This document shows positions 46,589-61,244 of a stretch of 64,000 nt of DNA, one piece after another. The stretch covers positions 57,920,829-57,984,828 of the forward strand of contig NC_083880.1 in assembly GCF_032452875.1 (NCBI RefSeq). Direction: 5' to 3'. Below the pieces are notes generated by a model. It was given only the letters and a program-made list of their open reading frames with translations. It did not search any database and was not told the DNA's origin. The stretch is from Bos javanicus. Lineage: Eukaryota; Chordata; Mammalia; Artiodactyla; Bovidae. How positions within the stretch are numbered: position 1 is the first letter of the stretch; the number at the start of each line of letters is the position of its first letter. The position numbers and the translations under genes are program-made.

Positions 46589-48917
46589 CTGCGGAGCAAA
46601 GACACATTTCAAAGACAGTCCAAGGCACCAGAAGCGGAAGGCAGCTGTACAGCTTAGCAGAGGTTTGGTGGGGGCTGGGGAGGGGGTGGGCAGGGAGTTA
46701 CGCCCAGACTCCATCACACGATATGGTCCCCACCTCCTCATTTTGCAAATGGAGAAACAGCCTACAGAGAAGAGACTGGCTTGAGGTCCCTCTTCCTCCA
46801 TGCATCCACCACAGTCTGCTGGTCCCTTTGTCTAAGGCAGGGCACTAATGTGGTTCTCTGAGATTTATAGAAAAAAGTTCTTCACAGAAAAGAATCCCAA
46901 GAAATGACCAAGTAGGGGACCTGGATGCTTTTAAATGTAGAGCTCCATGGTTGATACTTGGTGAGTTACATGGAGACTGCTGGACTGAAAATGGGATGTC
47001 TGTAATATCAAAGTATAACTGAACTGCATAACACATCTCAAATATTTTCTATTTAATGCATGGAATTTCTACCAAAGAAGAAACAATCTTTTTCCTACAC
47101 ATGAAGATAACTTGGCCACATTTTCCCCACCTACACAGACCTGTGAGAATTGACACTTTTCCTTTCTTCACAATCCCAAATAGGGCACACATCAAGGCCT
47201 TCCTGTTCTAATTACCCTCAATCCATCCCTGACACCCTCCACAACAGCTGCACTTTCTTTTCTTCTCCTTCAGTTCGTTCACACTCATCAAGTGTCTGAT
47301 AGATCTGACGACAAGAGACAGCCAGCCCCTTGTGCCCACCTCCCATGACACTCAAGGCCACGTCTGTGGGATTATCAGTATCTGTGGCTGTGTCTTCCTG
47401 GCTACTCTGGGGCTTATCTTAAGGGCAGGGACCACCCATGTCTGTATCCCACAGTGCTGGGCACACAGGAGGGTCTTAGGAAATGTGTGGCCAAATCAAA
47501 GTATGAAAGAACACAAAACAAGAAATCCTTGTTTTGCAAGATGAAGAATCTTCTAATGTCAAGACTGGTCTGATAATATTTTAAAGACACTTTGCTCGTG
47601 GGGTATGGCCAATATTGCTGTGTGCTGATAAATGACTGGTGCTATTCGATTAACTTAAAAAAAAAAGGGGGGGCACAGCAAAATACAGCATTTATTTTAT
47701 TGGGTTTATATAGAAGCTATTTCCACCTATTTATCACTTTAAATGGCACAGAAGAGAAATACATTCAAGAAGAAGCTTTAGGCGTATCTTAGACTTTTAG
47801 CCAAAAGTAGAGTGTCAGCTTCATAATTTACTCCATACTAACAGCAGTCACTGAATGAGGCAAATCATGATTACTGCAGAGAAAGACGAGGATGCCACTT
47901 CCTAAACCCTGCTGGCCCCGCTGTGTCTCCTCCCTCATCAGAGTAAGAGAAGGAAGAGTCACCTGCAGTGAATTTATGGTGTGTACCTGGTGCTATGCAG
48001 TCAGAGTGACAATCTATGGTGGCTGGGGACATGATCAAGATGAAAAGAACAGATCGGCCTCAAGACTTAAGCTGCAACAAAAGATCCTACAATCAGATGT
48101 TCAGAAACACTCTCTTTAATCCTGTGTATGAAAGGCATACTTTCAACACTGGAAGGGGCCTTAACAGGGTTTTGCAAACACAGGCCAGAAGCCGCTGTGA
48201 CGGACAAAGTTACACAGAGTGTCCAAGTCTGGCTGGTCACTTCCACACTACCGCAGGCCTCCAAAGCCAAGAGTAGCACACCTGCCTCGCTCCAGCACCA
48301 GTGCAACCTCACCCCCCAACGCCAGGGCCACCCTGCAAAGCCAGGGCCACTCGCCAGGTCTAGGGCCACAAGCTGGAGCCCCTGGTTCTCTGTAATCTCC
48401 CCCATGGATGTGACAGCACCCCAGCTCCAGTCTCCTGACCATATTGATAGAGGATGAGACCCTACTGCTGATCTATTTAGGATACTAAAAAATCAGAATG
48501 ATGATTGCCTTGAAACAGAATACAGATCAGTCTTTACTCTCTTCAAAAAGATTCTCATCCAATGGGGATGGAACAGGGGCTTGAAAATGTGAATTCAAGA
48601 TAACCATTGTTGTTTTTTTAATTTCACTTTACACTAATGGATTTCTTGTTTGTCTGCTGTCTTTTTATGAGGGGACAAGAGTTTAAATAGTTGAAAAACT
48701 ACTGCTCAAGGGACAATGGTTCTTAATTTGGGATGCATGTAGGCGTGTGTCCAAGGATTATTTTGAGAACCTTAGGAAAGGTACAGAAACTTCAGCCTGG
48801 AGGAAAAACATGCAAATACAAGACAACTCCACAAATTCGGTGTTCAACCTTCTCACCCAAGACCACAGTAGCAAGCCCCCATTCCCTGGAGATGATCAGG
48901 AAATAAACTGCCATTAC
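46589..48917. other. VAPB: VAPB intron 5
   Basis: Mostly unique sequence with no second gene. Short open frames show no known motifs. Confidence 0.85.
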
Positions 48918-49094
48918 CTTGAACTGCTTGTTCTCCTCCCGAAGTCTCTGGACTTCGCTCTGCAGCCTCTTACACTCTTCCATCACCTTCTTAACTTCAG
49001 TGTCATCCAAGGAGGAACTCAGAGCTTTAGACACCGTTGGTGTTTCTGTCTTTGATGCAGTTGTGGGTATAATTTTATTTATTTCTACATCATG
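48918..49094 (-). CDS. VAPB: VAPB exon 5 (linker and coiled coil)
   Basis: The 177-nt exon encodes 59 residues, 133-191 by human numbering. It begins HDVEINKIIPTTASKTET, a Ser/Thr-rich linker, then runs into SSSLDDTEVKKVMEECKRLQ and SEVQRLREENKQFK. The heptad spacing of that last part is the start of the coiled coil that drives VAP dimerisation. The minus-strand acceptor is tttctgaacag next to 49094 and the donor is GTAATGG next to 48918. Both borders are phase 0 and join exactly to exons 4 and 6. Substitutions relative to human (ISTT to IPTT, LQGE to LQSE) are conservative in place and leave the frame intact. Confidence 0.97.
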
Positions 49095-51000
<1,906 letters not shown>

Positions 51001-51913
51001 CTAAAACAATTTAAATTCAATAATCAGGATATTATAAAGCTGCTAGAAGAATGATTTTCTTCTTATAACTGACAATTTCAGAAAAATACGCTTAATGAGA
51101 AAGCCCTGATGTACATCAAATAAAGAACTTAAGTCTGCTGAGATTTCAATATTTTTAACGTGACAAGATTAAATACACCAGCTCCCCTGAATATTGATTA
51201 TTCTTCACCAGCCCCAGTAATGCTGCCTGACTCCTCTGTGTCCACCAACGCTCCTTGTCGCCAGGCTGTGAAAAGCACACAGGACAGAGAAGACCACCAC
51301 TGGACCCAGAGGAATCTTCTAGCCTGCATCTGGATGGCCTAAGGACATCTGGGCTCTCCTTAAGAAAATACAACTTACTTTGCAGGGCATGTCTTTCTAA
51401 GCAGAAGCCCATACTACTTGGAGGTGCTTTTAGAACACTGCCAACTACCAGCAGGGCATGGGAATGGGAAGGCCACACTCTCTGTGACCCCTACTGTCTG
51501 GGCTGACCACCACTCCCTCAGCCTGCTGGTAGGAACATGTTCCTGATTAAATCCATGTTCTGGGAGGAGGCACTCCTGGCTTACTGCTCCTCGTTTTGGC
51601 AGAGGAGAACAGGAATCCCAGATGTCCTGAGAATTACAGAGTAAACCAACATAGCAAGAAGGTGATACAGCAAAAGGAACGAATTCCCCCACCCTGACCC
51701 CAGAACCATGCAGGAGGCAGAGAGAGCAACAGGTACCAAAAGTCAAAAATGGGAAATTATCTCTGTGTCAAGCAAAACAGGAACGCCAAAGTAAGCCATG
51801 GTGGGCACAGTCATGGAGCAGCATGCCATTCAAGGGATACCGAAGAGTGTTTAATTACATGGGGAAAATTCACAGGGTATAAATGAAGAAACCGCAAGCA
51901 GTCTTTTAAGTCT

Positions 51914-52179
51914 GCTCCTCTGCGCGCGCGCACACGTGCGCACAGATACATGCGTGTGTGTGTGCGTGTGGTAAGACCGCTTCTCTGCACATGCGCACAC
52001 ACACGTGTGCACAGATACATGCGCGTGTGTGCGCATACGGTAAGACCGCTCCTCTGCGCGCGCACACACACGTGTGCACAGATACATGCGCATGTGTGAG
52101 CGTACCGTAAGACCGCTCCTCTGCACGCACACACACGTGAGTACAGATACATGCGCGTATGTGCGTGTACCGTAAGACC
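51914..52179. repeat. Minisatellite, four units of 65-69 bp
   Basis: Each unit begins gct(c/t)ctctgc, carries an alternating CG/CA run, then cacagatacatgcg (acagatacatgcg in the fourth), another GT-rich run and ggtaagaccg or cgtaagaccg. Unit starts are at 51914, 51979, 52048 and 52115. Confidence 0.93.
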
Positions 52180-53094
52180 TTCGGGCAAGGGTCATCTCAG
52201 TGTGCTGGAAGTCGCCGCGTGAAAGCCTGCTGGCAGGCAGGCAGTCCAGTGATCTTCGAGGGTCTGACTGCTCTGCGTATCACAGACCACCCCTTACCCA
52301 CCGGGGCAGACGTGCTCTGCACTGGACAGAGGTGGCAGTCACCACCCTAACCACATAATCAGACCTGGTGTCACCAAAGGAGGGACATGATGCACAAAGG
52401 ACACTGCCTTGCAAAAAACCAAAAATACCGAACCTGAATTTAGTCATGAGGGAATCATTTGATAAATCCAGAATGTGGGACATTCTACAAGGCACTTGGT
52501 CTGGACTGTAAACAGGATGAGTGTGCACTAGTAGAACACCAACGAAAGGCCATCTCTTGAACTGGGAAATGCTAATATGGGCTTCTCTCTTAAACACATT
52601 ATTGAATTAATGTTAAGCCTCTTAGCCACGAGTGACAGGCTACTCAACAGAACTGAGTCTATGAAAGAGCCTGCCCTTGTTACAATGCATTCAGGGATGG
52701 TGAAGTTTCATGAACAGTGCATCTTACAGTTAGGAAACTCAGCAAAAAACAAAGTTTAGGACAGAGAAGAAGCAAACGTGGCAAACTGTTAAAAGGTGAT
52801 CTTAGTAAAGGTTAGAAGAATAGGCACTACTGTTTTTTCAACTTTCAGTACATCAAAAATATGAAGAATAATATTTTAAAGTAAAGAAAAAGCACCAGGC
52901 TCTCACTAACAGTGGTTGGGTCTAGTATGAACAAACTACAGGTCACATAGTTTTATTTTTGCTTGTTTGTATGTATCCCAGATTTCCAACAAAGTACATC
53001 TCATTTTTTAATTGTTATGAACATTATCACGAAAGAAAGTAAAATTCACTTTTACTGTACACTGAGGCCTGGCCTGTAGCAGCACTCAGGTAAG

Positions 53095-53300
53095 ACAGCT
53101 GCCAGACACTGCCTCGCGCTCTACACACAGCACATTTAGTCCCACGACAGCCCTGGGAACTAGGTTTTTTCCCCCATTTTGCACATGACCAAACCCTCAA
53201 GAAAGTTAATGAAAACTGCCCAAGGCCACAATGTTAGTAAAAGGCAGAGTCAGCTTCACACTCAAGACACCCAAGGCCATGCTCTTTCACCAAGCCATGC
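53095..53300 (+). mobile_element. MIR SINE remnant
   Basis: cagccctgggaactaggttt, ttttgcacatgacc, gcccaaggccacaatgttag and ggcagagtcagcttcacact follow the MIR order. Confidence 0.65.
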
Positions 53301-54192
53301 AGCGAAGCCAAACAGAACATATTCTTGGAGAGTCCACGTGGTGCATTTGCCATACATTTTTTTGATCACACAAGGTAACTTGAAGTGACACACCATGTTC
53401 CAGGAAGTGAAAGCAGTGAATGTATCCATAATTATTTCTATGAGAAGGAATGTTAACACAAAGCCTATGATCGCTGGTCTCTGTGAAACCTCAAATGTCT
53501 CATTTACCCCTCACTTCCTGCCCAGGAGTTACACGGAGTTAAGCATGAAGGTGGTCAGCTATGCTTTTCTAAAACTGAAAGAAATGGCTGTGTGGTCACA
53601 CAGGGGCCTGAAGGTAGGATGTGTACTTCAAATAAAACTTTGAAAGAGAAAAAAAATAACATAGTGTGAATCCTAGCTAACTCGAATTTGTAGGCATTCC
53701 TCGGACAACACCAGTCTCTAAGTTTCACTTGATGATCTGGAAAGTGGTGAAAATGTTGAGGCAGTCCTGCCCTTCTTTTCCAAACTGTGAGGACTAGACA
53801 GTCTGCCCTCCCTGAGCTGTGGATATTAGGGGTCTATCAGTATACTGAGACTCTCACAGCACCAGGATGCCTGCTGATTGATTCACGCGTGTAAAAAGCT
53901 GGGGGTAGAACTGCCATTATAATCATCTTCTAGAAAAATCAATACAGGGGAATGGCTGTGAGGCTCTGTCCCCATGGCGACCAAAGTCCGTGGACGCTCA
54001 AGTCCTTCATAGAAGATGCTGCCGCTGCCAGCACTTCACACCCACAGAGCAGAACCCAGAGCAATGGAGGCCCAACTATAAGGTATCAACTACTTATTTT
54101 ATGAAAATGAAGTCAACTTATTTTTACCAAAATGAAAAGATGGAGTTGAACACATATTTAAGGGGAGGAGGGTGGAAAAATTGAAGGAATCT

Positions 54193-54223
54193 GGGGGCGG
54201 GGCCGGGGGGGGGGGAGGCAGGG
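54193..54223 (+). repeat. G-rich tract with an 11-G run
   Basis: Runs of 5, 4, 11 and 3 G lie within 31 bases on the strand opposite VAPB. Confidence 0.85.
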
Positions 54224-54673
54224 ATACAACAATAAAAACACAAAGAATGGCACTTACTAGAACCAAGCAGGGCGAAAAAAGCCTAAAGGATTGAAGGATA
54301 TTTAGTATTCAACTCTCCCGCATCCCTCTAGATTCTGGGGGATCGGGAGGAAGAGGCAGAAAGCGTTTTCTAGAATAAAAATTGCCCTTATCTGTAGGGG
54401 GAGGGAAGGGGGTGAAGGTAGAGAACCCTTAGACCATTCAAGACACAACCCACCAGAACAAGGAACTGCTGAAGGAAACCAGAAGAGTCAGATACCAGAA
54501 AAGTCAGAAGAGTGTTCTAAAAGTTACATAAAATGTTAAAATCAAAGTTCTAGAAACCCATAAAGGCAGTCAAAGTACAAACCTCCTGAAAAGCACCATT
54601 CCCCTTTAAAAACAATTTTGACATATTTTGAAATGCATGCACCCACAATTCTGCACCTATTTTTTTTTTTTTA

Positions 54674-54853
<180 letters not shown>

Positions 54854-54999
54854 TTACCGGCAACCATTTGTTACATTAATACTTGCACTTTGGTGGTAAA
54901 GCAGTTCACCAGGACATTCTTCTCTGAGCCTCATGAAGCCCCTGGTGAAGTGAGCACTTCGAGATGAGCAGCCTCTTCCCCACCCTTCGGGTCTCAGAC

Positions 55000-55095
55000 C
55001 TCAGGTCAGGGACATGAAGGGACCTGCCCGAGGTCAAACAGCAGGCAGTGGCAGAGCCGGGACCGGGGCTTAGGACCCAGGTCTTCAGACTCGCA
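55000..55095 (+). mobile_element. MIR SINE remnant
   Basis: gacctgcccgaggtcaaaca, ggcagtggcagagccgggac and cccaggtcttcagactc follow the MIR 3' half. Confidence 0.65.
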
Positions 55096-55699
55096 GCCCC
55101 TGATCTGCCACCATGGCACACCTGACCCAACAACTGCCACAGGCCTTGCATCCAGGTCAACCAGATACAGACATCTGTACCTGTTCTGCTCAGGAAAGCA
55201 CCCGCCAACGATCTCCTCAAGAACTAAGGACGGTCCACATCTGAGGAGCAGTTCAGGCATCTCTCTGTGCTATTCTCCATGTCAAGATCGTCATGGTCAT
55301 ACTTCAAATACAATTTTGCCAAGGATGTTAGAGAATTTTTACAACCCACACCCTCACAGCATGGAGAAGACCCCATCAGCTTTCACAACCTTTCTCCCAA
55401 GAACCTAGAGGACTCTCCCTTGCAGGCTCCCTGGACCAAGCACATCCACAGACTGAGGGGCTGTCCTATTCTGGCCAGCCTCCCCAGGACCTGCCACCCT
55501 ATCCCACTGAATGACGGCTGCTTTACAACATGAGGTTTCCTACAAGGCTTTGAGAAACCACACATCTAGTTGAGCTCCCTGAAACCTAACTTGCTCACAC
55601 GCAGGGAAAGCCTGCTGTAGCCCTGATGAGTGACGAGCTCCCCGGGACCGAGCGTCCCCCTGGGGCCAGAAGCTGGGCTCTGCCCTTCAGCTTTACCAT

Positions 55700-55830
55700 C
55701 ACTTCAGTTAATCCTTCAGAGGCAGGGAGTGTTGCAGAAGGTATTGTGATGCTTACTTGCAGATGGAAAAACTGAAGCACAGAAAGATTAGCCCAATACC
55801 ATGATGGAGCGGTCTGACTGGAGGGCCAAC
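55700..55830 (+). mobile_element. MIR SINE remnant
   Basis: ttgcagatggaaaaactgaa, gcacagaaagattagcccaa fits the MIR order. It is weak but recognisable. Confidence 0.5.
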
Positions 55831-57234
55831 GTTCAGGGCCACAAGAGGGCTGGATCTCTGTGCTGGCCACTCACCAGTGTTTTCCTGCCTTTGAACTCAC
55901 TGAGAACTTCCTGGGTTCTTAAAGCCTCACAGTCATCCACCCCTGCAGCAAACAACCAGCCCTGCCCTAAGCCTGGCTTATAAAGGAATCTGGGACCCGA
56001 CAAAGTGAGGGACCTGCTCAAGGTCACCACTCTGGGAAGCAGCAAAACATGCTGTTCAGCAACCCTTTTGCCACACTGGATTCTCTGACACAGGTGGGGT
56101 CACATCCCCAGATCCCCCATCATGGATCTTACACGTGACGAGGAGGAGGAACACAAACATCCCTCTCTGTCTTGGAGGTGCATGGGTCCTTTCTCTCTTG
56201 GGGACAGAGAAAGTTTATCAATAAAATACATTCAATCTGAGGATCTGATATTCAAAGTGAAACCATCAGCAGAGAGAACAAAAGGTCATTTAAAACAGGC
56301 ACAGGGCCACTCCACTTGAAATTTTATTCTTGCAGATGTAAAGGCATGGCTCTATCCTGGAGAAGCAGTCCTTGCTGGTGGCCTGGGACCTGGAATGGAG
56401 ACAAGTCTGCTGCTTGCATCACTGAGCTAGCAGGAGCTCTCCCAGAGCATCGCTACACACTGGGGCTTGACATTTAACCCCAGGGACAAATGGCCGGACT
56501 AGGAGGTCAACACCACAGACTTTTATTCTGAAAGCTGAATTTCCATTGCATTTTTTCCACCTCTAAGATTGCAGTAAAGATGTATGTGATAAAGAAGCCA
56601 CTATCTTCACATGCACTGTGATCCTGCCTGGACAGGGAATGTCAGCTTTACTGGAGTTGGGTCACGGTCTTCCAACTACTATCAGATTAATGTTCATTTA
56701 AAAAAATTGAAGTGAATTAGGTTTTGAGAATTTCAGATCTCACCTAGCTGTGACAAAATCATGCTCTAGAATTTCTTTAGAATGGGAAAGAACTTAGTCT
56801 TAGACTGCATTTAGATTTCAGTAGGGCACAGGTCTAGCAGAAACACTGTCTCATCCTTGAGACTCTGCTTTCCCAGCTGTGAATGGCTTCCAGTCCTCCA
56901 CTATGGAGGCCTCTAAGGCTGAGCCAGGATTATCTGTAAAGATGCCCAGAAGATGAGAGCCATCAGAAGACACTGCTAATTCTCAGAGAAGTTGGCTCTT
57001 TAGCTTCAACAACACTGGGTCACACACAAAGAACAGCAGCATCCAGAGACCCTAAGAGCTGTTTCCTCCCACTCTTTTCCCCTTTCCTCCAGGAGGTGCA
57101 AGCCAGAAAGAAGGGCATGTGGGCTGCAGGCCCATCCTACAGTACACTGACCCTTCCTTTCCATCTCTCCATCTTGCACCATGCTCCTGTCCCCAGTGCC
57201 TTCACAATGTCCCAAGAGCAAAAGGAAAATAACT

Positions 57235-57445
57235 GTTACTGGCACCTAGTATGGACCAGGCACCAAAGAAGGCATATTTTCCTTAGTTCTCCCATCAGTC
57301 TTCACAACAACCATAAAGATGGTCATGTCTTCCTTTTCTAGGTGAGAACACAAGGCTTAGAAGGGCTAAGCAGTCTTGCTTGGGCCACATGGCCAGTATC
57401 AACTGATGGACCAGAACTCCACACTGGTTCTGTGTCCACAGTCTG
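57235..57445 (+). mobile_element. MIR SINE, nearly full length
   Basis: ctagtatggaccaggcacca, cagtcttcacaacaaccata, taggtgagaacacaaggctt, gggccacatggccagtatca and tctgtgtccacagtctgact run in consensus order. Confidence 0.75.
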
Positions 57446-58318
57446 ACTTCCACGGCACAGGTTCTCAAAGCATTACTCGCAGACCCTGAGACATCTCCAC
57501 CCCCACGTCAGGTGGTCCATAAAGTCAAAGCTGGTCCTGATGATACCAAGACATTACATGTCTTTTCCACTGCACTGCTACCCCCAGTAACAGTGGGCAC
57601 AAAAGCAACAGTGGGGGAACCTGCTGGTGCCTAAGTGTGGACACCAGACGGCAGGCACTGCCACTCATGTGCAGTGTGTTTAAAAGGCCATCTCACTTAA
57701 GAATATCCTCGATGAAGCAATAAACATCACTCACTTCACTAAATCCCAACCTTGGACCGCGCATCTTGGCACTCTGCTCTATGAAAACACACATCAAGCA
57801 TCTCTGCTGCCCTGGGCAAAGCACTTGTGTAACCACCCCGGGTTATGAGCTAAACTGGACACTTTCGCATGGAACCACATGGAACCACAGAAAACTATGG
57901 GCATTCACACCGGGTATATGGCAGATATTTTCCTAAAAATGAATGAAGTGAACCGGTCACTGTAGGGAAAACAACTTGTAGCTCTTGTTGGTGATAAAAT
58001 CCAGGCTTTCAAAAAACCTTAGAATCTTGGGAAACCTCTCTTGGCCACCAAGAGCTTCAGTTTCCCCAAGGAGATCAGAAAGGAGAGTGACAAATGTACG
58101 TTTTTGATGCTGGATAATGAAATCTGTCGACAGCTGCAAGGTCTGTGTAGCTCAGCTGGCATAATACTACCAAAGCCACCAAGTGCAAGGGAAACCAAAG
58201 CATCTTGGTGAAACAAAGTTCAAATGGTTTACTGGGACGGGGTCAGAGTCTACACTGTGCTGACGAACGTGAAGAAAAGTGCTGCTCGACAAGTTCTGGC
58301 ACAGCATCAAAGAAGAAC

Positions 58319-58493
58319 ACCTACAATTACAATATATATCGTGGTAAAGGTGAAGATCCAATACACATCATATTACCACTGATATGTATTGTAATTGTAG
58401 GTATTTTACTTCATATGCATTGTAATTGTATTTGTAATTGTATTGTATTGTATTGTACAATTGTACTGTAATTGTAGGTATTTTACTTCATAT
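58319..58493. repeat. AT-rich inverted and direct repeat cluster
   Basis: A 27-base block occurs twice, identical, at 58390-58416 and 58467-58493. Its first part pairs with an inverted copy at 58319-58337 (one mismatch in 19), with (TATTG)n between the direct copies. Confidence 0.9.
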
Positions 58494-61100
58494 ACATTCA
58501 CCGAAACACCCTGTAACAGAACGAAATGCAAAAGCAACTGAGAGAATCCAGAAATTAAGGAAATATGCAAAACCTATCAAATAATGCCATAATTTTTTGA
58601 AAAGTTATCTTTCACTAAAAAATGTGTGAATTGTATTTATTAAAATTGTTATGAAAGAATTAATACTTTTTAAATTTCTCAGTTTAATTTGCAATACAAC
58701 AAATATTGATACAACCCACAAACCGAAAAAAAAAAAAAAAAAAGCTGTTTTGGTCTTTAATTTCTAAGCATATACAAAAGGGGCCCTGAGACTGAAAGGT
58801 CTGAGTACCATTACTCTACATCAGGGTGCCTTGCAGGCCCCTCCAGGAAGGAAATTATCTGGTTGCTAATTCAAGTGAAGGCACTGGTGGCTTCCTACAG
58901 TCCCCTCTTGGGAGAATGTGCCATTTAAAAGAGAAAGCAGTTCACACAAACCAAGTTTCCGCCCCACGTGCACACGGCTGCACACACACCTGTCCCTGAG
59001 AGGAGGAGACTGGGGCGTCCCATGCTCGGCTAACCAAACCACCTTGCTGCAGCGTGCTCCCCTCTGCAGGTGTCGCCGTCTGATACCCCTGCCACCCTCA
59101 GAACTCACAGATGTCATCAGCCCACCTCCAGGCCTAGAGTGCATTGCCCGCCAAGTTGCCATGTGCAGAGTTAGAAGGACCTCACGAAGACAGAACTTAC
59201 ACGAAGACCTCCGAGCTCATGAGAACACAAGCACACAAAGAAGTGGGTACTGGTGGCAACTAGCCCACCTTACAGGAGCACTGGAGACAGCAGAGGGGGC
59301 GGTCACATACCCTCTGTAAAAGGCACGGACTCAAAACATGGAAGCACAGACGCCCAGCTCACCCTAAGGCTGGCGAGGAGAAAACTTCCAACTGAGTGAA
59401 AACGATGACCACCGGTGAATTTCAGGAAGCTCAGGGTGTGAGATGGGTGCTTGGCCCCTCCCTCTCTGCAGCGACGCTCCCTCCGCCTAGAGCAGCAGGT
59501 GGAAAACAAGATGTTTGCCACCCACCAGCTCTCCTTTTCTGTGGGCTCCCCAATCAGCGATCAAGAGTGAGGAGGTCAGGTGGCACCCAGACTTCCTGAA
59601 ACTTCATGAAGGCTCCTGGGCTTCAGCATCTGCATCGTGCTGCCCCCAACTCATGCCCAAAAGCCTGTATTTCTCAGCCGCTATCATCTCATGTCAAGTT
59701 CAATTTGCTAGACCCTACTAGCTGGGACTTTACGAGAACATGACAGAATAAACGTTAATCGTTTGTTCTCGCAGCTCCATACATGCAAATTGTGACAGAA
59801 ATTATGTACTTTTTTCCATGACAGGCTATAAAAGAGCTTCCCATTAACTTAATTTATTTCACTTGAATTCCAGAGACACTGATGATAAAACCCTCTTAAA
59901 TGAACCATCTATCCTACTTTTTAAAATGTATCGCTGATACTACATTAAAAAGAGGCCCGTTACCAGGAGACGGCCTGGAGACCAGGTCACCACTCACCAG
60001 CATTAATGCTTTGTGATACACTGTCAGCTGAATGCAGGTTGCAAAAGTGGGATCCTGTTAGGAAAGGGCCTTCACAGTCATAAAACACTGGATCAATAAG
60101 ATCGGACTTTCTTCAGAAGACATGCAGAATATACACTACTTAACACACACAAGCGCACACACCTCGGAGAAATGACTTCATTAAATGCTGCATAAAAGCT
60201 TATGAGAACCCGGGCAAGTCACAGATCACTTTCATCTGCATTATAACGGCAACAGAGCACATGAACAAAAGCTTAACAAGGCACCCTGGCAACTGCTTTA
60301 TTATTATTTTTTAATCTCAGAATTTTATCTTTAACATGCCTCTCTCCTGTTTACATGACCACCATCTCAGTGCAGGCCTCCTCCAACATCCAGGTTTCTC
60401 CTCCCAGATCTCCCACCTCCTCCCAGTTTCTCTCAGAGCCCCTGTAACCCACATATTCCATCTCCCCCAAGTACCCGGCTCACCAGCTTGATAGTCCTCA
60501 AACGAAAAAAAACTATTTCCCAAGTAAAAGACAATCAATCCATGTCCACAGTCTCGTTCTCTCAGTTTCCTGATATGATCCAACAATTGTTCACGCTGCT
60601 GGTCCAACAGGTGTGCACAGGGCGCCGGCCACGCCCACACCCCCAGGTGTTCTCCACTGCGCCTCTGACCCCGTTGGCCTTAGGCGGCTGGCACATCCCT
60701 CGTGGTCCACCTGCCCTACTCGCATCTCAGTATGCCATACCTTCTCGGGCTTTCTCTGACTCTGAACCTTCTACTAGTCTGACTGTCACGAGGGGGTCTC
60801 CAACTTCAGCTTGCAGCAGACCTACCTGGAGTGTGTGTTAGAACACAGGTGGCAGGGTCCCACCTCCAGCTTCTGATTGCACAGGTCTGGGGTGGGGTGA
60901 CGGGTTCCCAGCTGCTGCTGCTGGTGATCCAGGACCCACACCCGGAGAAGGTGGGCTGAAAGCACCCCTGAAGGCCGTCTCACCCTCTCGTCCTTACTGG
61001 ACTTACTGTCAGCGGACACCACCCATACAGAGCTCTCCCACAGGCTCCCCTTTCCCACACTCACTCTTCATCTCCTGGTTTAAGACAATGGTTTCTAAAC

Positions 61101-61244
61101 TTTTTTTTTTTTTGGAGGCCACAATTTGCTGTTTTTATTTTTGGCCTCAGGATGCGGGATCTTAGTTCCCTGACCAGGGACTGAACCCACATCCCCTGCA
61201 GTGGTAGGGCAGAGTCTTAACCACTAGACCACCAGGGAAGTCCC
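61101..61244 (-). mobile_element. CHR-type tRNA-derived SINE with target-site duplication
   Basis: Read on the minus strand it begins gggacttccctggtggtcta, has the ggttcagtccctggtcaggg box and ends in an A-run (plus-strand T-run 61101-61113). Flanking direct repeats ggtttctaaac lie at 61090-61100 and 61245-61255. This cetartiodactyl family is older than Bov-tA. Confidence 0.85.

Noticed and set aside
51811..52195. Minus-strand frames rich in repeated THVCVCAR-like sequence
   Set aside because: They are translations of the minisatellite. The unit lengths are not all multiples of three, yet several frames stay open because the tracts lack stops.
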